The notes under the pieces are model-generated. The model searched no databases. It was given only the letters and a program-made list of their open reading frames with translations, and was not told where the DNA came from. DNA of 64,000 bases, taken from positions 50,575 to 114,574 of the forward strand of contig NZ_JAFVMF010000015.1 of assembly GCF_017377715.1 (NCBI RefSeq), given 5' to 3'. Both the position numbers and the translations under genes were made by a program. This stretch comes from Acetobacter sacchari. GTDB lineage: Bacteria; Pseudomonadota; Alphaproteobacteria; Acetobacterales; Acetobacteraceae. This document shows positions 1 through 8,915 of this stretch, piece after piece; position 1 is the first letter of the stretch; each line of letters opens with the position of its first letter.

Positions 1-28
1 AGCCGTTAATGGCCGGCAGGCAGCAGGC

Positions 29-2905
29 TCAGCGCTTCCACCAGCCGGTGCGCGCCTTGCCCGTCGGGGCGTCTTCGCCGATCACCACCGGCTCCACGAC
101 GACAGCGTCACGCGGGGCGGGCTTCGTCGCAGCCGGAGTCTCAACCTCGACAACGGCCGATTCGATCGGCGCTTCCGCGTCGGTCGTCTTGGCGCGGCGC
201 GTACGGGTCCGGCGACGCGGCGCGGGCTCCGCCGCCTCCCCCTCAGCCGCGTCCTGCGCAGGGGCATCGGCAACGGATACGCTTTCCTCCACCGCGGCCT
301 TAGCCGAACGGCGGCGACGGGCCGGACGACGCGCAGGCTCTTCCGCGACGGCAGGTTCCGGCGCCGGTTCCACGGCAGGCGCTTCCACCTCGGCCACCAC
401 CGGCTCGGCAGGCTCCGCCACGACGGGCGTCTCCACTTCGACTGCGACAGGCTGGTGCGCGCGCGGCGGCGGAGGAGCCTCTTCGCGCTCAGCCTGATCC
501 ATCATGTCGAAAATGTCGAAATTGCCGCCAAACGGGTCAGCCGGAGTGGGGCCACGCCAGACCGGAGCCGCAGCAGGACGCGGCTGTTGCGGACGCGCGG
601 GCGCCTGCTGGAAAGCAGGACGGGCCGGAGCCTGAGGCTGGCGCTGCTGCGGCCGTTCCTGAACGGCCTCGCTTTCCGACTGCCCTTTACGGGAATGACG
701 CGTACGCATTCGCCCCGGCACGAGGTTCTCGGCCGCACGTGCGGCGTCTTCGCTATTCGGCGCGTCCGCCGCGATGACAGGGGCATCGTCCGCGTCATCA
801 TCGTCGTCCTGCGCGCCGAACGCCTCGTCAGCCTGACCAGACTGCGCCTGCTCGCCATTCTGAGCGTTGTCGCGCTGACCGCCACGACGACGGCGACGGC
901 GACGGCGACGGCGCGGTTGCTCACCGTCCCCTTCCTCGGAACGCGGAGCCGCAGAAGCTTCGGAACGTGCGTCGGAGGGCGCGTCCACTGAAACGTATTC
1001 GTCCTGCTCATCCGCAGTCACGACCGGCGGAGCGTCCGCAATCGGGATGGAGCGGGCGGGCCGGGACTGTGTCGGCCGCTCGTCATCAGCCACGACTTCC
1101 GGGCGGTTCTCAAGAGCGGCGACCGTCGCTTCCGTCGTCACCGGCGTCGCGGCAGCCTCGGGCGCGTCGAAACGCGCGGTCTGCGGCTTGTGACGCTCGA
1201 TCCGCACCTGCGGCGGCGGCAGCGTCGCATCGGCTGCGAAGTAGACGCGCATCTTGTGGCGCGTCTCGATGCCGTTCACCCAGTCGCGCTTGTTGTTGAG
1301 GATGTAGAGCGCGATGTCAGCCGCCACATGGACGGTGACTTCCGAAGCGCGGCGCAGCGCCCCTTCGTCCTCCACGGCGCGCAGCACATGCAGCGCGGAG
1401 CTTTCGATCCCGCGGACAATGCCCGTGCCCTGACAGTGCGGGCAGGCCATGAACGCCGTTTCGGCGACCGACGGGCGAAGCCGCTGGCGCGACATCTCCA
1501 GCAGGCCGAAATGCGAGATGCCGCCGACCTGAATGCGCGCCCGGTCGTTGCGGAGTGCGTCTTTCAGACGCCGCTCGACCTGTGCGTTGTGACGACGGGA
1601 CTCCATATCGATGAAGTCGATGACGATCAGACCGGCCAGATCACGCAGACGCAACTGACGCGCGACTTCGTCGGCTGCTTCGAGGTTGGTCTTGACCGCC
1701 GTTTCTTCGATGTTCCGCTCGCGTGTCGCGCGGCCGGAGTTGACGTCGATCGACACCAGCGCCTCGGTCTGGTTGATCACCAGATAGCCGCCGGAGCGAA
1801 GCTGGACGGTGGGCGACAGCATCGCGTCGAGGTGCCCTTCGACCTGATAATGGCTGAAGAGCGGCTGGTGCTCCTTGCGCCACAGCACGACCTTCTGCGC
1901 GCTTTGCGGCATCAGCATGCGCATGAAGTCGCGCGCCGAGCGCCAGCCGGGCTCTCCATCCACGACGATCTCTTCAACGTCGCGGGTGTAAACGTCGCGG
2001 ATCGCCCGTTTGACGAGGCTGGCCTCTTCATAGATCAGCGTCGGCGCGACCGACTTCATCGTATGCTCGCGAATCTCGTCCCAGAGATGCAGCAGATACT
2101 CGCAGTCCCGCATGACCTCAGGACGCGGACGCTGCGCCCCGGCTGTGCGGACGATCATGGCCATGCCGCGCGGAAGCTGCAGCTCGGCGATGATCTCCTT
2201 CAGGCGCTTGCGGTCGCTGACGGCCGTGATCTTGCGGGAGACGCCGCCACCGCGCAGGGCGTTCGGCATCAGCACGCAGTAACGACCAGCGAGCGAAACG
2301 TAGGTGGTCAGCGCGGCGCCCTTATTGCCGCGCTCCTCCTTGACGACCTGCACCAGCAGAATCTGGCGGCGGCGGATGACTTCCTGAATCTTGTAGCTGC
2401 GCAGGAAGCGCGCCATGCGCTTCTGGACGAGAGCTTCTTCTCCCGTGTCGGTCTCGCCCCCCACGTAATCCGGGGTCGACCGTGCATGATCGTCGGAAGC
2501 GACAGACTCGCCGCCCTCAGCCTCGGCCGTTACGTCAGCCGAAGGATCGACATCACCGCTCTCAGCGGGTGCCCCCTCAACCTCGGCGGCCTCTTCAGCC
2601 TCCTGCGCTGCGGCTTCGTCTTCTTCCTGAAGGGCCAGCAGCTTCTCTCGGTCAGCGACCGGAATCTGGTAATAGTCGGGATGGATTTCGCTGAAGGCGA
2701 GGAACCCGTGGCGGTTGCCGCCATATTCGACGAACGCAGCCTGCAGGCTCGGTTCGACGCGGATCACCTTGGCGAGATAGATATTTCCCTTGAGCTGTTT
2801 GCGGTTGGCGGCCTCAACGTCATAATCCTCGAGACGGTTACCATCCATCACGACGACGCGGGTTTCTTCCGCGTGCGTCGCGTCGATCAGCATACGCTTG
2901 GTCAT
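29..2905 (-). CDS. rne: Ribonuclease E (RNase E/G family)
   Basis: Endoribonuclease that initiates mRNA decay, matures stable RNA and organises the degradosome in the cytoplasm. The 958-residue protein opens with an S1 RNA-binding domain (about residues 36-175) split by a Glu/Ala-rich acidic insertion (about 92-160), usual in alphaproteobacteria. The catalytic core shows IDVNSG (Asp387) and VIDFIDM (Asp430, Asp433), the expected metal ligands, and the Zn-link CPHCQG (Cys488, Cys491) that joins protomers. The C-terminal ~400 residues are low-complexity Pro/Ala/Glu-rich with a run of ten arginines, a likely RNA or partner-binding scaffold. A GGAG lies about 10 nt before the ATG. The 514-bp upstream gap could hold a long autoregulatory leader, as in other rne genes; that is inference. 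Confidence 0.97.
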   Translation of the reverse strand: MTKRMLIDATHAEETRVVVMDGNRLEDYDVEAANRKQLKGNIYLAKVIRVEPSLQAAFVEYGGNRHGFLAFSEIHPDYYQIPVADREKLLALQEEDEAAAQEAEEAAEVEGAPAESGDVDPSADVTAEAEGGESVASDDHARSTPDYVGGETDTGEEALVQKRMARFLRSYKIQEVIRRRQILLVQVVKEERGNKGAALTTYVSLAGRYCVLMPNALRGGGVSRKITAVSDRKRLKEIIAELQLPRGMAMIVRTAGAQRPRPEVMRDCEYLLHLWDEIREHTMKSVAPTLIYEEASLVKRAIRDVYTRDVEEIVVDGEPGWRSARDFMRMLMPQSAQKVVLWRKEHQPLFSHYQVEGHLDAMLSPTVQLRSGGYLVINQTEALVSIDVNSGRATRERNIEETAVKTNLEAADEVARQLRLRDLAGLIVIDFIDMESRRHNAQVERRLKDALRNDRARIQVGGISHFGLLEMSRQRLRPSVAETAFMACPHCQGTGIVRGIESSALHVLRAVEDEGALRRASEVTVHVAADIALYILNNKRDWVNGIETRHKMRVYFAADATLPPPQVRIERHKPQTARFDAPEAAATPVTTEATVAALENRPEVVADDERPTQSRPARSIPIADAPPVVTADEQDEYVSVDAPSDARSEASAAPRSEEGDGEQPRRRRRRRRRRGGQRDNAQNGEQAQSGQADEAFGAQDDDDDADDAPVIAADAPNSEDAARAAENLVPGRMRTRHSRKGQSESEAVQERPQQRQPQAPARPAFQQAPARPQQPRPAAAPVWRGPTPADPFGGNFDIFDMMDQAEREEAPPPPRAHQPVAVEVETPVVAEPAEPVVAEVEAPAVEPAPEPAVAEEPARRPARRRRSAKAAVEESVSVADAPAQDAAEGEAAEPAPRRRTRTRRAKTTDAEAPIESAVVEVETPAATKPAPRDAVVVEPVVIGEDAPTGKARTGWWKR

Positions 2906-3419
2906 AAAAAGAAAAACTCCGGTGCCCGCGCGTTCTTCCAGCCGGGCGCAACCGGTCGGACAACGACCGGGCTACGCGGGGGAACGCGTCGGGAAAATCG
3001 ACTGAACGATCAGTGGTGGCGTTGGCGATCGCGGTCGGCGGAGCGCTCTTGAGCAGTGCGGACAGAAGCGGCGCCGGGACCGGGCGAATGTCGCCACGAC
3101 CTGCCTTGCGCGCTGTCAGCCTGATCAGACTAGCTTTCATCCATCCTTACGATCGGCAATAGGTCTGCGCCGACCCGTAACCGCGCCGTTCGCCGAAAAA
3201 CGGCGACAGGCGGTGTCAGAAGGCGGCCACGCGGCAGGCCTGTGATCGACCATGCCACATGACAATACCATGACCGAAATGGGCGCCCCGCGCAAGCGGC
3301 GCGTGACGCGTCTGCCCGGACAGATCCCTCGTGACATCAAGAAACCGCCACAAGTGCATGAATTAATGACTTAGGCATGAAAATATGAAACTGTCCCCCT
3401 GTCATACCCGGAAGGCCAG
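2906..3419. other. Intergenic region between divergent rne and amidase genes
   Basis: No convincing gene. It must hold both divergent promoters. A GC hairpin CGCCG-AAAAA-CGGCG lies at 3191-3205 and could belong to a structured rne leader read leftward. A minus-strand reading frame from 3140 runs into rne but has no recognisable protein character. Confidence 0.5.
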
Positions 3420-4412
3420 ATGACGAAAAACGAGAGAACATGCGCCCCTGTCCCGACCGGGCATGCTGCGCAAACCCGACAGTTCAAACAGGGGCTGCTT
3501 GACGGTTGCGGCTCGAAGGGGATCGACGTCGCCTCCCGGCCGACCGAACGCGTCGATCTTGTCCGCCGCGCGACCCTTTTCGTGGGCCTCGCCCCTCTGG
3601 TCCCGGCAGCGACCTTCGCGCGATCGCACTCCCACGCCCATACATTAAGCGCGCCGCATTCATCTCCCACGCATACCGCCCCCCTGCATGCGCCTGCGGT
3701 GATCCGGAAAGCCGCCGCCCCCCTTCCGCTCGTCATGCTCGATCCGGGTCATGGCGGAAAAGACCCGGGCGCCATTGGATATTCAGGCACCTTCGAAAAA
3801 CACGTCGCTGAAGCGGCCGCCAATGAGCTTGAGCGGCAATTGCTCGCCACGGGCCGCTATCGCGTGGCGATGACGCGGACCGGCGACCGTTTCATTCCCC
3901 TCGAAGGGCGCGTCGATATGGCGCAGGCGCACAAGGCGGAACTGTTCATCTCCATGCACGCCGACGCTCTGCACGACGCTTCCGTCCGGGGCGCCAGCGT
4001 CTACACCCTGTCCAGCAACGCCTCCGACAGCCAGACCGCGACCATCGCGCAGAGCGAAAACAGCGCGGACCTGTTCGGCGGACCGCATGTCCACGCGACG
4101 TCGCCCGCCGTGCAGCAGATTCTGGCGAGCCTTGTTTCAGAAGAGACAAGACGCGGATCGGCGCATATGGCCAGTTCCGTCGTCTCTTCCCTGTCGTCCC
4201 GCCTGACGATGCTCAGCAATCCGCACCGACATGCGGCCTTCGTTGTCCTGAAGGCGGCGGACATCCCGTCCGTGCTTGTCGAGATGGGCTTCATGTCCAA
4301 CCGCATGGATGAAGCCGCCCTGCGCGCCGCCGGACACCGCGCCATGGTCGCAGGAGCGATGCGCGACGCCGTCGATCGCTATTTCATGTCGGCGGGCGTT
4401 GGCGTCGGCTGA
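3420..4412 (+). CDS. amiC: N-acetylmuramoyl-L-alanine amidase (Amidase_3)
   Basis: Zinc amidase that removes stem peptides from peptidoglycan in the periplasm, needed for daughter-cell separation. The catalytic domain (about residues 103-325) carries LDPGHGGKDPGA (His111), a following Glu126, FISMHADA (His180) and VLVEMGFMSN near the C-terminus, the classical Zn/catalytic set. The N-terminus is unusual: 48 polar residues precede RRATLFVGLAPLVPAATFA, which reads as a Tat-like signal, so the true start may be nearer to it although no good alternative start is visible. The protein lacks the N-terminal AMIN domain of longer AmiC forms, having instead a His/Ser/Pro linker. It stands alone, divergent from rne and convergent with mobB. 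Confidence 0.93.
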   Translation: MTKNERTCAPVPTGHAAQTRQFKQGLLDGCGSKGIDVASRPTERVDLVRRATLFVGLAPLVPAATFARSHSHAHTLSAPHSSPTHTAPLHAPAVIRKAAAPLPLVMLDPGHGGKDPGAIGYSGTFEKHVAEAAANELERQLLATGRYRVAMTRTGDRFIPLEGRVDMAQAHKAELFISMHADALHDASVRGASVYTLSSNASDSQTATIAQSENSADLFGGPHVHATSPAVQQILASLVSEETRRGSAHMASSVVSSLSSRLTMLSNPHRHAAFVVLKAADIPSVLVEMGFMSNRMDEAALRAAGHRAMVAGAMRDAVDRYFMSAGVGVG

Positions 4413-4496
4413 ACGCCACGCCTCCTGACTCCCTACGGCATGGGGCCGTCCGCGGGCTTATGCGTCGCGGACGCCTTCGACGCGACCGAACGCCCA

Positions 4497-5039
4497 TCAT
4501 TCTCCCGTGGCCCTTCGAACGGCAGGACAGGCGTTATCGACGACCCAACTCGCAATCCCACCAACATCGCTCAGCCTGAATGTCACGAGAGCGGGCGGCA
4601 GGTCGGCCAGGTCGCAAGCGTCACCAAGAGCGACGGCGCGCACAGCAGGACGTTCGGGCCATAGCGGCGGCTTGCTGACTTCCCGACGCCACACCTCCAG
4701 AGCGACTGGTAAACGGGCGCCGAACCCTTCGACCAGAATGATGTCCACCGGTTCCATGCGCCCCACCAGACTGTCGATGTCCGGCTCTTCCTGCGTCGAC
4801 TGCTGCTCATGCATCAACGCCCAGCGTGAGCCCGTCGCCAGCATGATCTCACGCGCGCCCGCTTCCCTGTGACGAAAACTGTCCTTTCCCGGCCGATCGA
4901 GATCGAAGCCGTGATGGGCGTGCTTGATCGTCGACACGGTCTTTCCCAAGGCGGCCAGCGCCGGAATCAGTCGCTCGATCAGCGTGGTTTTTCCCATTCC
5001 GCTTCGTCCGGCGATTCCCATCAGCAATGGAGGCTTCAT
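4497..5039 (-). CDS. mobB: Molybdopterin-guanine dinucleotide biosynthesis adaptor MobB
   Basis: GTP-binding protein that assists MobA in attaching GMP to molybdopterin, giving the MGD cofactor of formate dehydrogenase and related enzymes. The 180-residue protein has a near-N-terminal P-loop GIAGRSGMGKTTL, then STIKHAHHGFDLDRPGKDS, a stretch typical of MobB, and a Walker-B-like IILVEGFG. Length is normal. It is divergent from mobA, 170 bp away, so the two halves of the MGD system probably share a control region. It may alternatively be read as part of a bis-MGD maturation set with the adjacent fdhD. Confidence 0.93.
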   Translation of the reverse strand: MKPPLLMGIAGRSGMGKTTLIERLIPALAALGKTVSTIKHAHHGFDLDRPGKDSFRHREAGAREIMLATGSRWALMHEQQSTQEEPDIDSLVGRMEPVDIILVEGFGARLPVALEVWRREVSKPPLWPERPAVRAVALGDACDLADLPPALVTFRLSDVGGIASWVVDNACPAVRRATGE

Positions 5040-5209
5040 CCGTTACACCGTCCTTCTCACGCCATGCGCTCGCCCGGCAGGGCTGCGTAATCGCAGTGCA
5101 GCGCGTATGCTATTTCAGGAACGGGCCTGTGGCCGCAAGGGCCGCCACTGCTCACGGAGGCGATCATAAAGCAATGCGCGAACTTCCTGCACGCATCCGG
5201 GAGGACGAC
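5040..5209 (+). promoter_or_regulatory. mobB/mobA divergent control region with a GC hairpin
   Basis: The gap between mobB and mobA holds a GC-rich potential hairpin, GGCC-GCAAG-GGCC at 5131-5143 (with an alternative GTGGC/GCCAC pairing at 5129-5148), about 60 bases before the mobA start. A molybdenum-cofactor riboswitch would be logical in this place, but I could not match the published motif by eye, so this is only a structured-leader candidate. Confidence 0.25.
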
Positions 5210-5863
5210 GTGAGCGACGACCGCCGCCATGCCGCGCTTATTCTTGCTGGCGGCGAAGCGCGGCGTTTGAATGGCGTCGACAAGGCCAGCCTGGATCTCG
5301 GTGGCGCGACGCCCCTGTCCCTGCTCGTCGCCGCCTTGCAGGACGCCTGCGACGCCATCGCGATCAGCACGAACACGCGGAACCCGGCGTCGGCGGCCCT
5401 TGAAAAGCCCATGCTCGCCGACCCCATCCCCGGCGTCGGCCCTCTTGGAGGCGTGCTTGCCGGACTTGAATGGGCGCACCGCGAAGGCTTCGCCAGGCTT
5501 CTGACCGTACCAGGCGACACGCCCTTCATCCCGTCCAATCTAACCGAGAAACTGACTGCGCCGCTCTCCGTAGCGTCATCAGGCGGGCGAACGCACCCAC
5601 TGGTCGCCTGCTGGCCGACAGCAGCCGCGCCAAAACTTCGGCGGTGGATCGAGGAGCGCATGGCGGACGCCCGCCCGACCGAAGGAAAATCGGCTGCGTG
5701 GCGGGTCCGTGATTTTATGGAAACTCTTGGCGTCTGGCGGGTTGTTGAGTTTCCTGTCGAGAACGGCGACCCTTTCTTCAACATCAACACCCCGCATGAT
5801 CTGGCCATGGCGCGCACGCGCCAAAAGGCGTCATGCGTCGATACGAAAAATATCCGGCCATGA
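5210..5863 (+). CDS. mobA: Molybdenum cofactor guanylyltransferase MobA
   Basis: Transfers GMP from GTP to molybdopterin, the last step of MGD-cofactor synthesis in the cytoplasm. The nucleotide-binding LILAGGEARRLNGVDKA motif is at the N-terminus and GVGPLGGVLAGLEWA and VPGDTPFI (the metal-binding Asp) follow, all in MobA order; 217 residues is normal. I chose GTG at 5210 because GGGAGG stands 5 nt before it and the family motif then begins around residue 8; an ATG at 5174 would add 12 residues. The stop overlaps the next start (ATGA), implying coupled translation with fdhD. Confidence 0.93.
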   Translation: MSDDRRHAALILAGGEARRLNGVDKASLDLGGATPLSLLVAALQDACDAIAISTNTRNPASAALEKPMLADPIPGVGPLGGVLAGLEWAHREGFARLLTVPGDTPFIPSNLTEKLTAPLSVASSGGRTHPLVACWPTAAAPKLRRWIEERMADARPTEGKSAAWRVRDFMETLGVWRVVEFPVENGDPFFNINTPHDLAMARTRQKASCVDTKNIRP

Positions 5864-6681
5864 CGAATTCTTCCCAGACTTCTTACGATCCTGCGTTCTG
5901 GAGAACTGTCGCCCGACTGGGGGACGGCTCACACGACGCGCGCAGACTGGCGATAGCGGACGAGACGCCGCTGTCGCTGATTTACAGCAGCGTCCCTTAC
6001 TCGGTTATGATGGTGACGCCCTGCGACATCGAAGATTTCATTATCGGTTTCTCGCTAACCGAGGGATTGGTTTCAGCGCCTGACGAAATCGCTTCGATAC
6101 AAATTCGCGACGGCGTGGACGGTCTTATCGCTGAAATCGCGACATCGGGCGCGGCGATGAAAACCGTGCTCGCGCGCCGCAGGAGCATGCCGGTTCGAAG
6201 CAGTTGCGGCGTCTGCGGCGCCGAAGATACGGACGCGCTCATGCGTCCGCTGCGCCCCGTCACCTCTCCCGCACTGAGGGCTGCAGCAGTCGCACGAACG
6301 CTTGCTGAGCTACGCGGCAGGCAGATTCTTAACAGAGACGTTCATATGCTGCACGCTGCGGCCTGGTCGACTCTCGATGGCGATATCGTTCTCGTGCGGG
6401 AGGATGTTGGGCGGCACAATGCGCTCGACAAGCTGATCGGGGCGACGTCGAGGAAAAATCTTGATATGTTAGATGGATTTTGCACGATAAGCAGCCGCTG
6501 CTCGTTCGATATGGTGCAGAAATCGGTCGCTGCGGGGATTGGCGCGCTGGTCGCCGTGTCCGCGCCAACGGAGCGAGCCGTGAAACTGGCCGAGCAGGCC
6601 GGTCAAACGCTGGCGGCGCTGGCGCGCGGCGACGACGCGTGGGTGTTCACGTCGCCCGACCGGAAAAATCCCGGCGTTTAA
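5860..6681 (+). CDS. fdhD: Formate dehydrogenase accessory sulfurtransferase FdhD
   Basis: Carries sulfur from a cysteine desulfurase to bis-MGD so that formate dehydrogenases become active. The signature RSSCGVCG, with the two catalytic cysteines, lies in the middle of the protein, and DVGRHNALDKLIG and SSRCSFDMVQKSVAAGIG follow, all family hallmarks. The start at 5860 overlaps the mobA stop as ATGA; an upstream ATG at 5833 would add nine residues. No formate dehydrogenase structural gene is in this window, so its target lies elsewhere. The mobA-fdhD pairing supports a molybdoenzyme maturation operon. Confidence 0.95.
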   Translation: MTNSSQTSYDPAFWRTVARLGDGSHDARRLAIADETPLSLIYSSVPYSVMMVTPCDIEDFIIGFSLTEGLVSAPDEIASIQIRDGVDGLIAEIATSGAAMKTVLARRRSMPVRSSCGVCGAEDTDALMRPLRPVTSPALRAAAVARTLAELRGRQILNRDVHMLHAAAWSTLDGDIVLVREDVGRHNALDKLIGATSRKNLDMLDGFCTISSRCSFDMVQKSVAAGIGALVAVSAPTERAVKLAEQAGQTLAALARGDDAWVFTSPDRKNPGV

Positions 6682-6866
6682 AGCGCCACCCGATTAGAGA
6701 GAAGCCTCCGGCGGGATCACGATGCTCGCCAGGACAACAAGCTGGAGCCTCGTCCGTGAATCGGCGCAAACAGTTAAGGCTCCAATACGTCATTCGATCA
6801 AAAAATCGTCTGATCAGATAGAAATATCCGCGCAAGCCGGGCACTGGTCCGCGAATGGATCACGCC

Positions 6867-8594
6867 CTACAGCATCGGCGCGTCGGCGCCGGTCAATTCA
6901 CGGCGAATGATCTTCATCGGCACCAACCCGGAAGATAACAACCCGTCATGAAACTTCTGCAAAGAGAATGAGGCTCCGTCCCGCTTCCGCATATCCTCAC
7001 GCAGATGCAGGATCATCAACTTTCCCAGCAGATACGAGTAATATCCGGGATCGGCAGTACCACGACGCGCTTCCTTGTACGCCATGACGGACGACTGATA
7101 GCACTCGCGCTGCATCATTCCGGTCGCGTCCTTCAGAGACATTCCCTGCGTATGCATACCAAAAGCCGCAAGGAAACGGCAGTCGCGAAGAAGAGCGTCC
7201 TGCAACTGCGCCAGATGCAGCCTGGCGTCCTGAGCGTGAAAACCCTGCTCCACCATCATCTGCTCGGTGTAATGTGCCCATCCCTCCGTCGTGGAATAGG
7301 ACTGCGCCCCTTTCCGCGTCAGGGTCCAGTCCGGGTTGGCGCGCAGATACAGACCCTGCACGAAATGTCCGGGCATCGCTTCATGAACAGTGATGTTCAG
7401 GAGTGAAGGCGTATTGAAATCCTCCAGGGACTCCTCAGCCTTCTTCGCATCCAGCTTCGGGTCGATGGGCGTCACGTAGTAAAACGACGTCGTCGCCTTC
7501 ATCTCGAAAGCACCCGGCCAATCCGTCGCGGCGGTGATCAGGGAACGCTGGAAGCTCGGCGTGTCCATCACGACCGGCAAGGTCGCGTTGGGCAACGTCA
7601 CGATACGATGCGTCGTCACGAAACTTTGCGCGTCCTTCAACTGATCGCGCACCAGCTGGTTGAGCGCATCAGCCGCGACGTGATCCTTGCGGATTTCGGC
7701 GAGCGCGTTTTTCGGGTGGGATGGATCGACCTCTCGCTCGGCCTGATGGAACGCGACCTGATCCCGCTTCAGTTGCGCGCGGCCCGCAGCGATCACTGTA
7801 TCGAGCGGAGCATCCACCATATCCGCCGCCAGCATCGCCTTCATCGTATCGGCGCCAAGCGCGAAACCGCCGGACGGCTTGATGCTTTCGAGCTTCGTTC
7901 CAAACGTATGCAGAGCGTCAAGCACGCTGGCGGTGCTGGCCCGTAATTGCGCCTGCAACGCAGGGTCCTTCACCTCGGCGAAAGCTTCGGGCACGTTGTC
8001 TTTTACGAAAGACACTGCTCCGGCGAGATTTTCTTTGGAAATTTCGATGAAAATCGCGGGAACCTGTGTAAGTTGGCTCTCGCCTGTCGCCAGCATCGCT
8101 GGGATTAGCTTCTCCCGCGCTATGACGTTCTTCATGCGATCAGAAAGCGGCGCGAAGTCCCGATCAATCAGGCTGTAGAGCGCGTTGGTCGCAAGCGAGA
8201 CATAGCTGTCGGGATTATGCGCATAAGGCTGGAGACGCTCGTTCGAGAGTAACTCGCCATTGATCTCGGCGACAAGGACATCCCTGTCGTCCTGACGCCG
8301 CTGAGACAAGCCGGAGACGTCAAGCGCGGTCAGCGCATCCTTCTCGCGGTGCAGGCGCGCCGTCTGCGCGGCGGTCGCGGCGACGGAGACGTCATCCAGT
8401 GCGCTATCGGCATTGTGGACGCCGAACAGGGTCGAAGAAACCGGACTCGCCGCCCATTCGGCGTCAAAATGCGCTTTCTCGATTGCATCGAGTGTGGACG
8501 AGGCCGGCGGCGCGGCATGAGCGGCGATACCGACCATTGAGACCGTCACGGCCAGAAAGATGCGCCGGACGGCGCGTGGTGCATGTATGTTCAT
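6867..8594 (-). CDS. DUF885 family secreted metallopeptidase-like protein
   Basis: A 575-residue protein of the DUF885 family, regarded as periplasmic metallohydrolases of unclear substrate. Visible features are a Sec signal (RRIFLAVTVSMVGIAAHA), the hallmark zinc-like motif VHEAMPGHF in the C-terminal half, and EGWAHYTEQMM downstream, which supplies a further acidic ligand. ATG at 8594 places the signal peptide properly at the N-terminus; an upstream in-frame ATG at 8618 would add eight residues. It sits alone, facing fdhD. The peptidase role is inferred from the HExxxGH-like motif; substrate unknown. Confidence 0.9.
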   Translation of the reverse strand: MNIHAPRAVRRIFLAVTVSMVGIAAHAAPPASSTLDAIEKAHFDAEWAASPVSSTLFGVHNADSALDDVSVAATAAQTARLHREKDALTALDVSGLSQRRQDDRDVLVAEINGELLSNERLQPYAHNPDSYVSLATNALYSLIDRDFAPLSDRMKNVIAREKLIPAMLATGESQLTQVPAIFIEISKENLAGAVSFVKDNVPEAFAEVKDPALQAQLRASTASVLDALHTFGTKLESIKPSGGFALGADTMKAMLAADMVDAPLDTVIAAGRAQLKRDQVAFHQAEREVDPSHPKNALAEIRKDHVAADALNQLVRDQLKDAQSFVTTHRIVTLPNATLPVVMDTPSFQRSLITAATDWPGAFEMKATTSFYYVTPIDPKLDAKKAEESLEDFNTPSLLNITVHEAMPGHFVQGLYLRANPDWTLTRKGAQSYSTTEGWAHYTEQMMVEQGFHAQDARLHLAQLQDALLRDCRFLAAFGMHTQGMSLKDATGMMQRECYQSSVMAYKEARRGTADPGYYSYLLGKLMILHLREDMRKRDGASFSLQKFHDGLLSSGLVPMKIIRRELTGADAPML

Positions 8595-8767
8595 GGCGGC
8601 ACGATATCCGGGGCGCAACTCTGTGCAAAGCGTGCGTCAGGCTTCAGGAGGCGACGCACTCACCAATCGTCGCGCGCTTCGTATCTAAGTCACAACCGAC
8701 GAAATTTTTTATCTGCACACAAATTGTTGCAACCAGATAGAAATGCCCTCTTTCGCGTGTCCGCCGT

Positions 8768-8811
8768 GTTGTGAGGCCTGTGCAGCCGATAGGCGAAACA
8801 GGCCTCACAAC
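8768..8811. repeat. 14-bp inverted repeat with 16-nt spacer
   Basis: The arm GTTGTGAGGCCTGT (8768-8781) is repeated in perfect inverse at 8798-8811. It lies between two divergently read genes, where a terminator is not expected. It borders a stretch whose composition differs from its neighbours, so it may be a scar or end of an inserted segment, or a regulatory hairpin ahead of the 8916 gene. Confidence 0.6.
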
Positions 8812-8915
8812 GCGGGCTCCAAGCTGACGACGGCTTACGAAAAGAAGATGGGCCGCTTGCGCTCCTAAAGTCGACTACCCTAAAAGTCCAAGAACATAGG
8901 TGGAGAAGTAGTGGC

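Noticed and set aside
1190..3052. 620-codon open frame on the plus strand
   Set aside because: It lies opposite rne; the minus strand has all RNase E motifs. GC-rich codon bias leaves long antisense frames.
2838..3140. 100-codon frame on the minus strand overlapping the rne start
   Set aside because: It has a fair ribosome site, but the protein is Arg-rich without any pattern and ends inside rne in another frame.
3172..3198. GTAACC followed by CGAA near rne
   Set aside because: Spacing is 11, not 16, so it does not fit the SigF promoter.
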